Shown here piece by piece: positions 13,793 through 21,484 of a stretch of DNA of 29,022 nucleotides. The translations under genes and the position numbers were made by a program. Under the pieces are notes generated by a model, which saw nothing but the letters and a program-made list of their open reading frames with translations, was not told where the DNA came from and did not search any database. Within the stretch, counting starts at the first letter, position 1. The number at the start of each line of letters is the position of its first letter. This DNA comes from a virus, in IMG/VR virus record IMGVR_UViG_3300035670_001000, positions 1 to 29,022 of that record; one strand, 5' to 3'.

Positions 13793-14415
13793 GCAAACAT
13801 CCGCATCCGACGATACGGCTCAACCAACTGAGCCATGTCAGGGTCAAGGAATCGAGAGACACGAATAGCACCCAGATCACCGAAGCCGGCTACGCCGAGC
13901 GGCGAATCGTAACGCTTGAAGATGCGTGACGACTGGATGATGCAAGCCTGCGTTATCGGGTCAGGTACCGCAGCCCAACCCCACTTCGCTGTCACCTGCA
14001 CCAACGCCTGCTCACCATAGTTCGCATTCACGGTCGGGAACAGATAGTCGCCGATGGCACGAATCTTGTCATAGGACCACGTAAGGCCATCGAGCACACC
14101 GTTCAACGGCTCCAACTGGTAGTCGGTGGTTTGCCACGTGACATCAAAGTTTCCGTCAGCGAACGACGAAGTCTTCAACACGAAATCTGTGGTCGTATAG
14201 AAGTCGTCGCAGTCAGTCCAGTATTCGTTGTTCGCTTGGAACACGCGAGGCGTAGCAGTAGCCACAGCCCAGAACTGACGGTTGCAATATCCGTCAATGA
14301 GACGTGATGCGGCACCAACACAGTTCTCAATCAGCGTGTCATCAGCCGTGTCGGCAGTGCCGATCCGCAAAGCTGCTTTGACTTGATTGAGTGTGGCGTA
14401 GCCGTTTGTAATCAT
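13789..14415 (-). CDS. Head-tail connector protein (gp6-like adaptor, 208 aa)
   Basis: The N-terminal region, YATLNQVKAALRIG followed by DDTLIENCVGAASRLIDGYC and NRQF, is the classic HK97 gp6-like connector motif. A beta-rich insertion follows (TDFVLKTSSFADGNFDVTWQ), then QVTAKWGWAAVPDPITQACI and the RIFKRYDSPLGVAGFGDLGA segment near the C-terminus. The protein forms a ring below the portal. A separate head-tail stopper gene is not evident nearby. GGAG about eight bases upstream and an ATGA overlap with the HNH gene define the start. The connector normally follows the capsid gene directly; here it is separated by about 5 kb of sugar-modification genes and an endonuclease. Confidence 0.86.
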   Translation of the reverse strand: MITNGYATLNQVKAALRIGTADTADDTLIENCVGAASRLIDGYCNRQFWAVATATPRVFQANNEYWTDCDDFYTTTDFVLKTSSFADGNFDVTWQTTDYQLEPLNGVLDGLTWSYDKIRAIGDYLFPTVNANYGEQALVQVTAKWGWAAVPDPITQACIIQSSRIFKRYDSPLGVAGFGDLGAIRVSRFLDPDMAQLVEPYRRMRMFA

Positions 14416-14912
14416 TCCTGAATCTCCGACAATTTGAGCAGTTGCTGTTCTCCTACATTAGTGCCTTTGCGACGGTTGCATCTCCTACAAGACAATGCAA
14501 TATTTGATGGGTCAGACGACCCACCCCGTGAAACGGGAATCAGATGATCCAATTCTGCATTTTTCAGAGATATATTTTGAGCGCACATATAGCACTTTCC
14601 GCCATCTCTCTCATAGATTTCGTATCGTCTGGCGATAGAGACAGTTCGAGTACGCGCACGATGTTTGGCCGTATGATCCATTGATTTACAGGTTTTGCTG
14701 CAATATATTGCGTGAAATTTGCGTTCTTGCAAAGAGCCAGAACATCTACGACATTTACCCATATTGATCATCCTGCGCACCTTGCGTTTGTTTTGATTCG
14801 TATATGAGCAAAAGTAAGAACAAGCCATATGACTTGGCCTAATTTGTGTAAATATTGAGTCGCAAATAAGGCATTTAGCAGTTTTTCCGCGATGCCACTT
14901 CTCAATTGTCAC
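14412..14912 (-). CDS. HNH homing-type endonuclease with N-terminal zinc motifs
   Basis: The C-terminal 65 residues carry the HNH core: CYMCAQ, then AELDHLIPVSRGGSSDPSNI and ALSCRRCNRRKG, with the two CxxC pairs that bind structural zinc and the DH catalytic dyad. The N-terminal 80 residues contain further cysteine pairs (CLICDSIF, CRRCSGSL, CSKTC), which probably form DNA-binding zinc ribbons. This is a free-standing endonuclease of the homing type common in phages. Base composition is visibly richer in A and T than the flanking genes, supporting recent insertion. It starts with GTG 14912, four bases after the methyltransferase stop, with only a weak ribosome binding site. Confidence 0.88.
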   Translation of the reverse strand: MTIEKWHRGKTAKCLICDSIFTQIRPSHMACSYFCSYTNQNKRKVRRMINMGKCRRCSGSLQERKFHAIYCSKTCKSMDHTAKHRARTRTVSIARRYEIYERDGGKCYMCAQNISLKNAELDHLIPVSRGGSSDPSNIALSCRRCNRRKGTNVGEQQLLKLSEIQE

Positions 14913-14916
14913 CGTT

Positions 14917-15597
14917 TTATGCTACCCCACCCGATTTGCCGATAAGCCACTGATTGCCAACAACCTCAACCTGCGCACCAACCGACTCAGCAAACCTGTA
15001 GACATCGGTACGAACCGCATCCCACCCCAAGTCGTCACCCATCAGCACACCACCCGCAGCCAACAAACGCCACGCCGCAGACAACTCCAAAAACGTCTCA
15101 TCGGCCTCATGCGCCGAATCCACATACACCACCTCCGGGCGAACATCCAACACCCGTTCCAGCAACCTCATCCCCACAATCGCCGAAGCACAAATCGGGG
15201 TAATCACATCAGCAAACCCAGCCAACTTCACATTCGCCAGGAACCGTTGCCGAATCGTCGGAGCACCATTCTCCAACGCCAGAAACCGCCACTTCCCTTC
15301 ACGCACCAACTCCTGCTCCCACACCCACATGTTGACATCGCCAGTGAACGGATCAATACAAACGATGTCCAAGTCGTGACCCAACTGTTTCGCCGTGGAA
15401 GCAACCACCAACGCCGACCCACCCAACATCGACCCCACCTCAACCCAAAACTTTGGGGAACGCTCCCTCAACACACGCTTCACCAAATCGGCAGTCAGAT
15501 TCGTATGCGGATACCCGTTATCAGACGGACCGTAATCCGCGTACACATCCTGCGAACCAAACAACGTCGCCCGCAACTTGCTCGTCAACACACCCAT
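14917..15597 (-). CDS. Class I SAM-dependent methyltransferase (Methyltransf_24-like)
   Basis: The 226-residue protein has the SAM-binding glycine motif FWVEVGSMLGGSALVVA (about residues 50-66). An acidic end of beta strand 2 follows (DIVCIDPFTGD), and then EVVYVDSAHEADETFLELSA and AAGGVLMGDDLGWDAV. This spacing, and the DSAHE segment in particular, are typical of Methyltransf_24/cephalosporin-hydroxylase-like enzymes, several of which O-methylate sugars or sit in polysaccharide clusters. It is the last of six genes in the sugar-modification cassette. ATG 15597 overlaps the previous stop as TGATG, so it is preferred over the start at 15627. The methyl acceptor is unknown; a glycan attached by the neighbouring transferases is the simplest guess. 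Confidence 0.8.
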   Translation of the reverse strand: MGVLTSKLRATLFGSQDVYADYGPSDNGYPHTNLTADLVKRVLRERSPKFWVEVGSMLGGSALVVASTAKQLGHDLDIVCIDPFTGDVNMWVWEQELVREGKWRFLALENGAPTIRQRFLANVKLAGFADVITPICASAIVGMRLLERVLDVRPEVVYVDSAHEADETFLELSAAWRLLAAGGVLMGDDLGWDAVRTDVYRFAESVGAQVEVVGNQWLIGKSGGVA

Positions 15598-16271
15598 CAG
15601 CCGACATCCCTCAACCGGGCAGGCCACTCCGACCCACGAATCACCCGACCAGCCTTCACATCCTCAAAGAACCGACGCACCTCAGCAACAGCCGCATCAT
15701 CAGGATGCCACGACACCTGCTCCTCATCCTCAAAATGAAACATCTTCGCACGCTTATCAAAATGAACCTCAGCACCCCACACCCGCAACTCCAACCAACC
15801 AATCCAATCCCGCCACTTGTGGCACCTCTCAGGCACCTCCCTCAACACAGCCATCCGAGTTGCCCTGAACCCAGGCATATGATTCCCTGTCTGCAACATC
15901 GCATCCCACTCAACCGTGTTCGCATGACACTCACCTGAAGCATGACGACACGACACATGCACAGCATCACCCCTCAACTCCAACCCAACCAAAAAATCTG
16001 GGTCCAGCCGCTCATCAACACCAATCAGCATCACCCACTCAGATTCGACATGCTCCAACGCCTTATCAAACGCAGGCCACACCCGCTCATCCCAGAACGG
16101 CACCACCGTCCACCAATCAGGGAACTCTGCCTCAACATCGGTAACAAGAATCAGTTTCGCTGGGCGAGGATTCATAGCCTCAGCCATCTGCGTGAACGAC
16201 GCACCAAACTTGTCCCAATAGCGCTGATTGCACGCCGAATAGATACTGATTCGGTCGTCAACCGCAATCAT
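15597..16271 (-). CDS. GT-A-like glycosyltransferase (divergent GT2 fold)
   Basis: The sequence begins ISIYSACNQRYWDKFGASFT, resembling the start of GT-A enzymes, and continues with KLILVTDVEAEFPDWW. It then has DKALEHVESEWVMLIGVDER (a strand leading to the acidic VDERLDPD in the place of a DxD), and later PGFRATRMAVLREVPE and WIGWLELRVWGAEVHFD. Together these fit a nucleotide-sugar transferase with reduced or divergent metal motif. Absence of a canonical DxD leaves open that it is a non-catalytic relative. Start and stop overlap both neighbours as TGATG. It is flanked by two methyltransferases. Confidence 0.62.
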   Translation of the reverse strand: MIAVDDRISIYSACNQRYWDKFGASFTQMAEAMNPRPAKLILVTDVEAEFPDWWTVVPFWDERVWPAFDKALEHVESEWVMLIGVDERLDPDFLVGLELRGDAVHVSCRHASGECHANTVEWDAMLQTGNHMPGFRATRMAVLREVPERCHKWRDWIGWLELRVWGAEVHFDKRAKMFHFEDEEQVSWHPDDAAVAEVRRFFEDVKAGRVIRGSEWPARLRDVG

Positions 16272-16786
16272 CAGCGCGTCTTGAAAACGAAGATGTGACT
16301 CAACTCGGCAGGCTGATCCTCAATATGCAACAGCTCACAACCAGCGAACATCTCCAACACATCGTTCACCGTGAAATCATGCAGGTGATGTTCGTTCATG
16401 TGTTTCGTCGGACGGGTAGGAACCGAACACACCACCAACCGTGAAGCCTTCGCCAACTCCTTAGCCAACCGGACAGGGTTCTGCACATGCTCCAAAGTCT
16501 CAAACGTAATCGTCACATCCCACGCTTCATCAGCAACCCACTCATCCAAATTGACACCACCCAGAAACCTGCCATGCGCAGCAAACGTCCCTGAAGACTG
16601 AATCTTGTCAATCCCCAAATAGTCAACCTTCTTTGTCTCAGCAATCACCTCAGCCCCGTAGCCGATACCGCACGCCACGTCATACACCTTCTCACCCTCG
16701 ACAAGCCACCCGGCAGCCAACTGGTAGCGGTAGATGTGGCCGTCCCAGCCACGCCAAGAATCCTCGGGGATGCGCTCAATAGTCAT
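16271..16786 (-). CDS. Class I SAM-dependent methyltransferase (Methyltransf_11-like)
   Basis: A short methyltransferase of 171 residues. Motif I is KVYDVACGIGYGAEVIA (about residues 33-49), an acidic strand 2 is YLGIDKI, and motif II/III is WDVTITFETLEHVQNPVRLA, followed by RLVVCSVPT. The sequence up to the SAM site (YRYQLAAGWLVEG) is typical of sugar or small-molecule methyltransferases next to glycosyltransferase genes. It lies between two glycosyltransferase genes and is tightly coupled to the next (TGATG), so it likely modifies the same glycan. Substrate specificity cannot be read from sequence. ATG 16786 is nine bases after the upstream stop. Confidence 0.83.
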   Translation of the reverse strand: MTIERIPEDSWRGWDGHIYRYQLAAGWLVEGEKVYDVACGIGYGAEVIAETKKVDYLGIDKIQSSGTFAAHGRFLGGVNLDEWVADEAWDVTITFETLEHVQNPVRLAKELAKASRLVVCSVPTRPTKHMNEHHLHDFTVNDVLEMFAGCELLHIEDQPAELSHIFVFKTR

Positions 16787-16795
16787 TCAAAGAAC

Positions 16796-17398
16796 CTACC
16801 AGCGGTGACGCATACCGAGCGTCGACCCATGACCAACATGATAAATCCACGTCACCGCAGGACTGTTCACAAACTTCGCCCCAGCCGCAGCACACTTCCT
16901 CACAAAATGAAAGTCGTAGCCAATCCGATTGTTCTCCGAATCCACCACATACGAATCCGCATCAAACCCGCCAGCGAAACCGCCAACCTCCTCCCACAAA
17001 GACCGACGCATCAGAAACACGTTCGTAATCTGTCTGGGATGATTGTTGTCAAACGGCACCCCACGCCACCTCTCCAAATGGCCGCCATCCCCACACGACG
17101 AATACGCGAAATGAGTGAACGCCAAATCTGCCGAGTTGTCCTCAACCAGCGACCACAACGTCTCCAAATGATGAGGCAGCCACTCATCGTCATCGTCCAG
17201 GGTGGCTACCCATTCCATTGTGGAGCCACGCACAGCAGAATCTAATGTTGCTGGACCGCCACGCCTATTGTGATCCACGCTGATGATGTGCTCCTCGGGT
17301 CGCATCGTCTGAGCCTGCACCGAACGCACAGCCCTCGACAGCAACTCCCCACGAGGAGGAATCGTCGGAGTACACACCGACACAGGAATCAGTCCCAC
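16796..17398 (-). CDS. Glycosyltransferase family 2 (GT-A fold)
   Basis: The N-terminal half is canonical GT2: PVSVCTPTIPPRGELLSRAV, QAQTMRPEEHIISVD, and the metal- and nucleotide-sugar-binding WVATLDDDDEW at about residues 63-73. Later, VFLMRRSLWEEVGGFAGGFD and GYDFHFVRKCAAAGAKFV correspond to the acceptor region with its ED/YD motif. About 200 residues is short but complete for a cytoplasmic GT2 without membrane anchor. It should add one sugar to a protein or growing oligosaccharide. I chose GTG 17398, which overlaps the upstream stop, over ATG 17428, which would overlap by 40 bases. The exact start remains uncertain. Confidence 0.85.
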   Translation of the reverse strand: MGLIPVSVCTPTIPPRGELLSRAVRSVQAQTMRPEEHIISVDHNRRGGPATLDSAVRGSTMEWVATLDDDDEWLPHHLETLWSLVEDNSADLAFTHFAYSSCGDGGHLERWRGVPFDNNHPRQITNVFLMRRSLWEEVGGFAGGFDADSYVVDSENNRIGYDFHFVRKCAAAGAKFVNSPAVTWIYHVGHGSTLGMRHRW

Positions 17399-18039
17399 GA
17401 CAAATCCAGCCTTCTCTGCAAATCCCAATCCAACGCAACGTCACCAGTCATGCGTTGCTCAAACAGTATTCGGTTTGCATCAAACGTCGCCTGATTCAAC
17501 TGCTTGAACTTGTCCGACGAATTGAGCGTGGACGAGTTCCGATGGAAGATAGGTGCAGTCGAATACTGGATGTCTACACCTTTGCGTTGCGCACGAATCT
17601 GATAGTCGTTGTCCTCAAAATATGCAGGATGGAAACCTTCACAGAACAACCCGACCTTCTTCACCACCTCAGCACCCAGCCAGAAACATGCCCACGGTGG
17701 TTTCCCACCCAACACCAGATTCTCTGGTGTGGCCTGCATGAAGAACTCTTCCACACCGTTCGCACCGAACCCGATGTCATGATTCACAATCATCCACCCG
17801 CTCGACTTGCATGTCGCTTTGATACCGAGATTCCATGACGCAGCCACACCAAGGTTCGTTGGCATCCGATAGTGGTAGATGTTCCGAGCCTTGTCCGTGT
17901 ACGGCATCCACCTCGGATGGTTGCCGTTATCAATCACCACCAGGTCGCCAATGAACCCGTCAAACGACGCAAGCATCCTGTCCACCCGATCATGCTCGGT
18001 GAGCACCGGCACGATTACGACTGGGACGAACGGCACCAC
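17389..18039 (-). CDS. Glycosyltransferase family 2, rhamnosyltransferase-like
   Basis: Motifs in order are VIVPVLTEHDRVDRMLASFD, DLVVIDNG, the MPTNLGVAASWNLGIKAT block typical of rhamnosyl-type GT2 enzymes, then GWMIVNHDIGFG with its acidic ND/HD pair. Near the C-terminus is GFHPAYFEDNDYQIRAQRKG, carrying the ED catalytic-base motif. It should transfer a sugar from a nucleotide donor. AAGGAG about eight bases upstream supports GTG 18039 as the start. The longer frame (TTG 18069) would overlap the upstream gene by 55 bases. Adjacent GT genes suggest sequential addition of sugars. Confidence 0.86.
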   Translation of the reverse strand: MVPFVPVVIVPVLTEHDRVDRMLASFDGFIGDLVVIDNGNHPRWMPYTDKARNIYHYRMPTNLGVAASWNLGIKATCKSSGWMIVNHDIGFGANGVEEFFMQATPENLVLGGKPPWACFWLGAEVVKKVGLFCEGFHPAYFEDNDYQIRAQRKGVDIQYSTAPIFHRNSSTLNSSDKFKQLNQATFDANRILFEQRMTGDVALDWDLQRRLDLSWD

Positions 18040-19316
18040 GCAGCAATCTCCTTCATCGCAGGCTTCCAATACTGGTCGTACACAACATCGGCGTCGTACT
18101 GCTTAGCAAAATCCACAGCCTTCTTTGACGGCCCGCGAGGAGCGTTGTACGCCTCCTCCAAAGCGTTCAAAATGCTTGCCACATTCGGCGTAAAGAAGAA
18201 CGCGCCCTGTAGCGGGTCCCACCACGGCTGACCCTCAACAATCCAACCATCCCCAACCAACTCAGGCTGAGCCGTGAAATTAGAAACAATCACACGAGTC
18301 CCGCACGCCTGAGCCTCCACCACAGGAATACCGAACCCTTCACCCATCGACGCAGCCAACAGAACGTCAGCATCGCTGTATAGGGCCGCCATAGCGTTGT
18401 GAGGAAGCCCAATGCGGTACAGGTAAGGGTCCACCCATTTGATGCGCTCTGGCGCTATCCCAACGGCTGTGGCGAGGGCTGTGAGATTGATACCACCCAT
18501 CGACTGGGTCGCCTCACTGTGCATATACAGAACCGCATCAGGATGCTTCGCAGCAAACATGCTGAACGCCATAAAGTTCTCAGCGAACGCCTTACGGCTC
18601 GGAGAAACACCCTTATTCGCCGCAGTCATCATCACCACAAACTTGTCCTTCTCAAACCCCATGATGTCCCGACCAGTCAACACCTGATTCGCACTATCAC
18701 GCACCGAAGGAGTCGGCTTGAATATCGGCTCAATACCGTGGGGCACATACAAGCTGCGAACATTCGCCTGGTCAAACTCATTCTTCCCAAACTTCGACAT
18801 CGCAATCGGCATCACATTCGAACGCACACACCACTTCAACACATCCGGCGGACACGGCGCATGATCCACAGGAACCCACGACGCAATATTTGGCACCTTC
18901 TCCAGATTCGGAGCCTGCAACACCCACACATCAAACAACGTCATCAACAACTTCGGCAACGTGCTCGCCTGAGTCCACTCCATCCAATGCGCAACAAGCA
19001 CATCATCGCTATACGGATTCAATCCTCTCGGATAAATCTTTATCCCATTCCACGTAGATGTCGAACCCTCAAGTCCGTACATTGCGTGAATCGCTACTTC
19101 GTGCCCTTCTTTGATGAGCCTTTGGACCGCTTGCTGGGTTTGCTGACCGTAGCCCGTTCCCGCCCACGGCGCGTTGGAGTACCAGAGCGCCCTGACTGCG
19201 TCCGAGGTTCTACGACTGACTCCTCCCACAAGTGAGCCACGCCCCGCTGCAAGAGCAGGGTCGCCTCCAACTCCGGCAAGTCCACTGGAACGTTCTTTAT
19301 CACTACTCGCATTCAC
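18015..19316 (-). CDS. Glycosyltransferase family 4 (GT-B fold)
   Basis: This 433-residue protein with two Rossmann-like halves begins its N-domain with VRALWYSNAPWAGTGYGQQT, the donor- or acceptor-site glycine motif of GT4 enzymes. The C-domain carries VDPYLYRIGLPHNAMAALYS and the diagnostic GEGFGIPVVEAQACGT (about residues 325-340), whose Glu residues hold the nucleotide sugar. It lacks membrane segments. The first 40 residues (Ser/Gly-rich, ending SRRTSDA) look disordered. The gene opens the sugar cassette, directly after the terminator that follows the capsid gene, with AGGAGG five bases before GTG 19316. It may transfer the first sugar to a virion protein or build on a host glycolipid. 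Confidence 0.88.
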   Translation of the reverse strand: MNASSDKERSSGLAGVGGDPALAAGRGSLVGGVSRRTSDAVRALWYSNAPWAGTGYGQQTQQAVQRLIKEGHEVAIHAMYGLEGSTSTWNGIKIYPRGLNPYSDDVLVAHWMEWTQASTLPKLLMTLFDVWVLQAPNLEKVPNIASWVPVDHAPCPPDVLKWCVRSNVMPIAMSKFGKNEFDQANVRSLYVPHGIEPIFKPTPSVRDSANQVLTGRDIMGFEKDKFVVMMTAANKGVSPSRKAFAENFMAFSMFAAKHPDAVLYMHSEATQSMGGINLTALATAVGIAPERIKWVDPYLYRIGLPHNAMAALYSDADVLLAASMGEGFGIPVVEAQACGTRVIVSNFTAQPELVGDGWIVEGQPWWDPLQGAFFFTPNVASILNALEEAYNAPRGPSKKAVDFAKQYDADVVYDQYWKPAMKEIAAWCRSSQS

Positions 19317-19354
19317 GAAACCCTCCTATGCAGGTCAACTCAAACTCTAGCCTA

Positions 19355-19403
19355 CAAAAGTCAAAGCGGCCCGACACCACCCTGCGTGTGGGTGCCGGAC
19401 CGC
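19355..19403 (-). terminator. Rho-independent terminator after the major capsid gene
   Basis: On the coding strand a 13-base-pair stem (GCGGTCCGGCACC with GGTGTCGGGCCGC, two G-U pairs) encloses a 12-base loop and is followed by TTTGACTTTTG. It lies about 45 bases past the capsid stop and 40 before the first glycosyltransferase gene. Partial termination here would lower expression of the downstream cassette relative to the capsid protein. Confidence 0.85.
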
Positions 19404-19446
19404 TCGACTTATGAGTCCCCATCAAGGGACTTCATCTACAGCGTTA

Positions 19447-20625
19447 TCAGCTGTTGTTGATGAAGTACTTGACGTGGCTTGTTTGTGGCAGGTTGCCGTC
19501 TACGCGCATTGAAGCACGGAAGGTAACGAGATCCGCATTGAATGCGAAGTCGTCGCTTCGGTCTAGACGCAGACCGCCAGCCATACGCACGTAGTACGAA
19601 GGCAGATGGCCGAAGATAACCGACTTTGCAGCCGATGCTTGAGCAGCCATTGCTGGGTTTTCGTACACAGGGAAGGCAAGCAACTGGTCGTTGCCATCTG
19701 CCAGCGCTGGGCTGAAGATGTAATAACCAGCAGTGTCCTTCAACTTGCGCACTGCACCCAACGATGCGGTGTTCATCATCCAGCCGACGCCAGGCAGACG
19801 ACGCGCTGCGCCGTTCAGGCTGTACGCCAAGTCGATGAGGTTGTCGGCAGTGAAGAGGCCGCCAGCGGTCGTGCCAAGCACGCCCGAACCAGCAGCAGCA
19901 ACGATGCCTTTTGGCTTCGATGATCCGTCACCAGTGGTGAGGTCAGCGTTCACTTTGAAGCCCAACGCATTACCCGTCTGGGTTGCGATGAACGACAAGA
20001 TGTCGACGCCTGCATCTTCGATGAGTTCACGGCTCAATTGCACCAGGAACGAGTACTTGTAAGCACCCAAGGTGATGAAGCTGTTGAACGTCGGGTCTGA
20101 CTCGTCGATTGCGGTGCCTTCACCCGTGATGGCTGCTGTTGACCAGCCAGCCTGTGATGGGATTTGAAGGTTCTCGCCACCGGCAGTGCGAAGCACTGTG
20201 GAGGTGTCCAGCATTGGGCCGACCAAACGAGCCTGCTCAATGACCTGGTTGTAGAACGAGGTTGGAACTGGTGAACCAGTCGAGGTCTTGACAACGTCAC
20301 GAGTCTCGAACGTGTGGCTGCGGATTTCGCCGCGTGCCATCGCACGGAGTGTGTCTTCGTCGCCACGAACTGGCTGAGCCTGTGGACGAACCTGTGCCGC
20401 AATTTCGCGGGTGGCCATCTCCACTTTGACTTCACGCTCTTGATCCGCCTTCAAGGCTGCAATCTTTTCTGCGCGCTCGTTCAATTCAGCGTTCATCTTC
20501 TGGTAAGAAGCCTCTTCTTCGGAGGTGAGGTCACGCTTTTCGGCTGCGGCCGTGTCGAGAAGAGCCTTTGCTGCTTCCCAAGCACGCTGACGCTGCTCGA
20601 CTTGACGGTTGATGTAATCATTCAT
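19447..20625 (-). CDS. Major capsid protein, HK97 fold with N-terminal delta domain
   Basis: Residues 1-105 are charged helices (AWEAAKALLDTAAAEKRDLT and on), the scaffolding delta domain removed by the protease encoded upstream. The mature part begins near the segment VKTSTGSPVPTSFYNQVIEQ. It shows the HK97 landmarks LQIPSQAGWSTAAITGEGTA, FLVQLSRELIEDAGVDI, the TTGDGSSKPKGIV loop, WMMNTASLGAVRKLKD, and FAFNADLVTFRASMRVDGN. Sequence and length (392 residues) are typical. Codon use is distinct from neighbours (CGT, AAC, GAC, CTC preferred), consistent with very high expression. GAAAGGAC lies about nine bases before ATG 20625. No separate scaffold gene is needed. Confidence 0.95.
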   Translation of the reverse strand: MNDYINRQVEQRQRAWEAAKALLDTAAAEKRDLTSEEEASYQKMNAELNERAEKIAALKADQEREVKVEMATREIAAQVRPQAQPVRGDEDTLRAMARGEIRSHTFETRDVVKTSTGSPVPTSFYNQVIEQARLVGPMLDTSTVLRTAGGENLQIPSQAGWSTAAITGEGTAIDESDPTFNSFITLGAYKYSFLVQLSRELIEDAGVDILSFIATQTGNALGFKVNADLTTGDGSSKPKGIVAAAGSGVLGTTAGGLFTADNLIDLAYSLNGAARRLPGVGWMMNTASLGAVRKLKDTAGYYIFSPALADGNDQLLAFPVYENPAMAAQASAAKSVIFGHLPSYYVRMAGGLRLDRSDDFAFNADLVTFRASMRVDGNLPQTSHVKYFINNS

Positions 20626-20748
20626 GATGTTTGTGTCCTTTCAGGACTTAGATATTTTTGGGTACGCAAGGATTTGCATTACACCCCGACAGGCTCCTGA
20701 ACGGGCACTCTCGCTGACGGCTCCGTCACACGATGTGTAACAGAAAGA
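20626..20748 (-). promoter_or_regulatory. Leader of the capsid gene with overlapping inverted repeats
   Basis: This 123-base gap between protease and capsid genes holds two perfect or near-perfect inverted repeats that share bases. GTTACAC-ATC-GTGTGAC lies at 20725-20741 and TGACGG-AG-CCGTCA at 20715-20728. Because they overlap, only one hairpin can form in an RNA at a time. Neither has a U-run, so they are not simple terminators. They could be an RNA-processing or regulator-binding site that sets capsid expression. I see no convincing promoter boxes. Confidence 0.35.
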
Positions 20749-21456
20749 CTAGGCGATGTCCTTCACTAAATCAAGTTGCTTCTGCAACACCGACAACTTC
20801 GTCGTCACATGCTCCGGCTGCTTACGCAACTTCGCCACAACCTCACTCAACAAACCAGCCTGATCGTCATTCAGCTCCGACCCAGCCTCCAACACCGTGA
20901 TTGCCTCAGCCAACTTGTCGGCATCCGTAGCAGTCCTCTGAGCCAACACATCCACCGAACGCACCGTAGCCGCAGTCGCCTGATACGCAGGAAACCCAGT
21001 CACCACAGAAACCTCATACAGGCGCACCTCTTTCAGTTGACGCACCATCCCATCATCAGACCACGAATCGCCACGCTGCGGAACACTGAACCCGAACGAC
21101 ATCGAATCCACATCCCCACGCTTGATAAGCGTCGACAAGTCACGACCAATCGTCGTGTTCGGCAAATCTGCATCCACCTTCAACCCACGCTCATCCTCAG
21201 CAAGACGCAACGTCTTGGCCTTCGTCGTCGCCAACAACATTGACGAATCATGGTTCAGATACATGCGCACATTGTTCTTCGAGCGCAACGACTTCTTGAA
21301 CGCACCCGGCAAGATTCTTTCGGTGAACGGCAACGGCTCAGAATCAGAATTGAACACTGCCGCATAGCCAGAGAACGACATGCCATCCCCATTGGGGCCT
21401 TCACGCAACTCAAACTCGTTGACAGTAAGACGGCGGGTTTCAATGTTCTCGGTCAT
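20749..21456 (-). CDS. Prohead protease (HK97 U35 family)
   Basis: Characteristic motifs are SFSGYAAVFNSDSEPLPFTE followed by RILPGAF, then NVRMYLNHDSSMLLATT with the catalytic His. Further on come ERGLKVDADLPNTTIGRDLS, and DVDSMSFGFSVPQRGDSW with the nucleophilic Ser, followed by VRLYEVSVVTGFPAYQATAA. The C-terminal 60 residues form a helical tail typical of self-cleaving proteases. The enzyme trims the capsid delta domain inside the procapsid. It is encoded immediately upstream of the capsid gene, as expected. The ribosome binding site before ATG 21456 is not obvious, and a 28-base gap separates it from the previous gene. Confidence 0.92.
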   Translation of the reverse strand: MTENIETRRLTVNEFELREGPNGDGMSFSGYAAVFNSDSEPLPFTERILPGAFKKSLRSKNNVRMYLNHDSSMLLATTKAKTLRLAEDERGLKVDADLPNTTIGRDLSTLIKRGDVDSMSFGFSVPQRGDSWSDDGMVRQLKEVRLYEVSVVTGFPAYQATAATVRSVDVLAQRTATDADKLAEAITVLEAGSELNDDQAGLLSEVVAKLRKQPEHVTTKLSVLQKQLDLVKDIA

Positions 21457-21484
21457 ATCAACTAAGGCTAGTAGATTACTCGCC

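Noticed and set aside
18399-19235. Plus-strand open frame (278 codons) opposite the GT4 gene
   Set aside because: The composition is that of an antisense shadow (His, Arg and Asn excess), with no start signal and no neighbours on that strand.
20634-20672. A 12-codon leader peptide before the capsid gene (ATG CAA ATC ... TGA)
   Set aside because: It has only a weak G-rich upstream stretch and no attenuator-type codon run or hairpin pair, so chance is a sufficient explanation.
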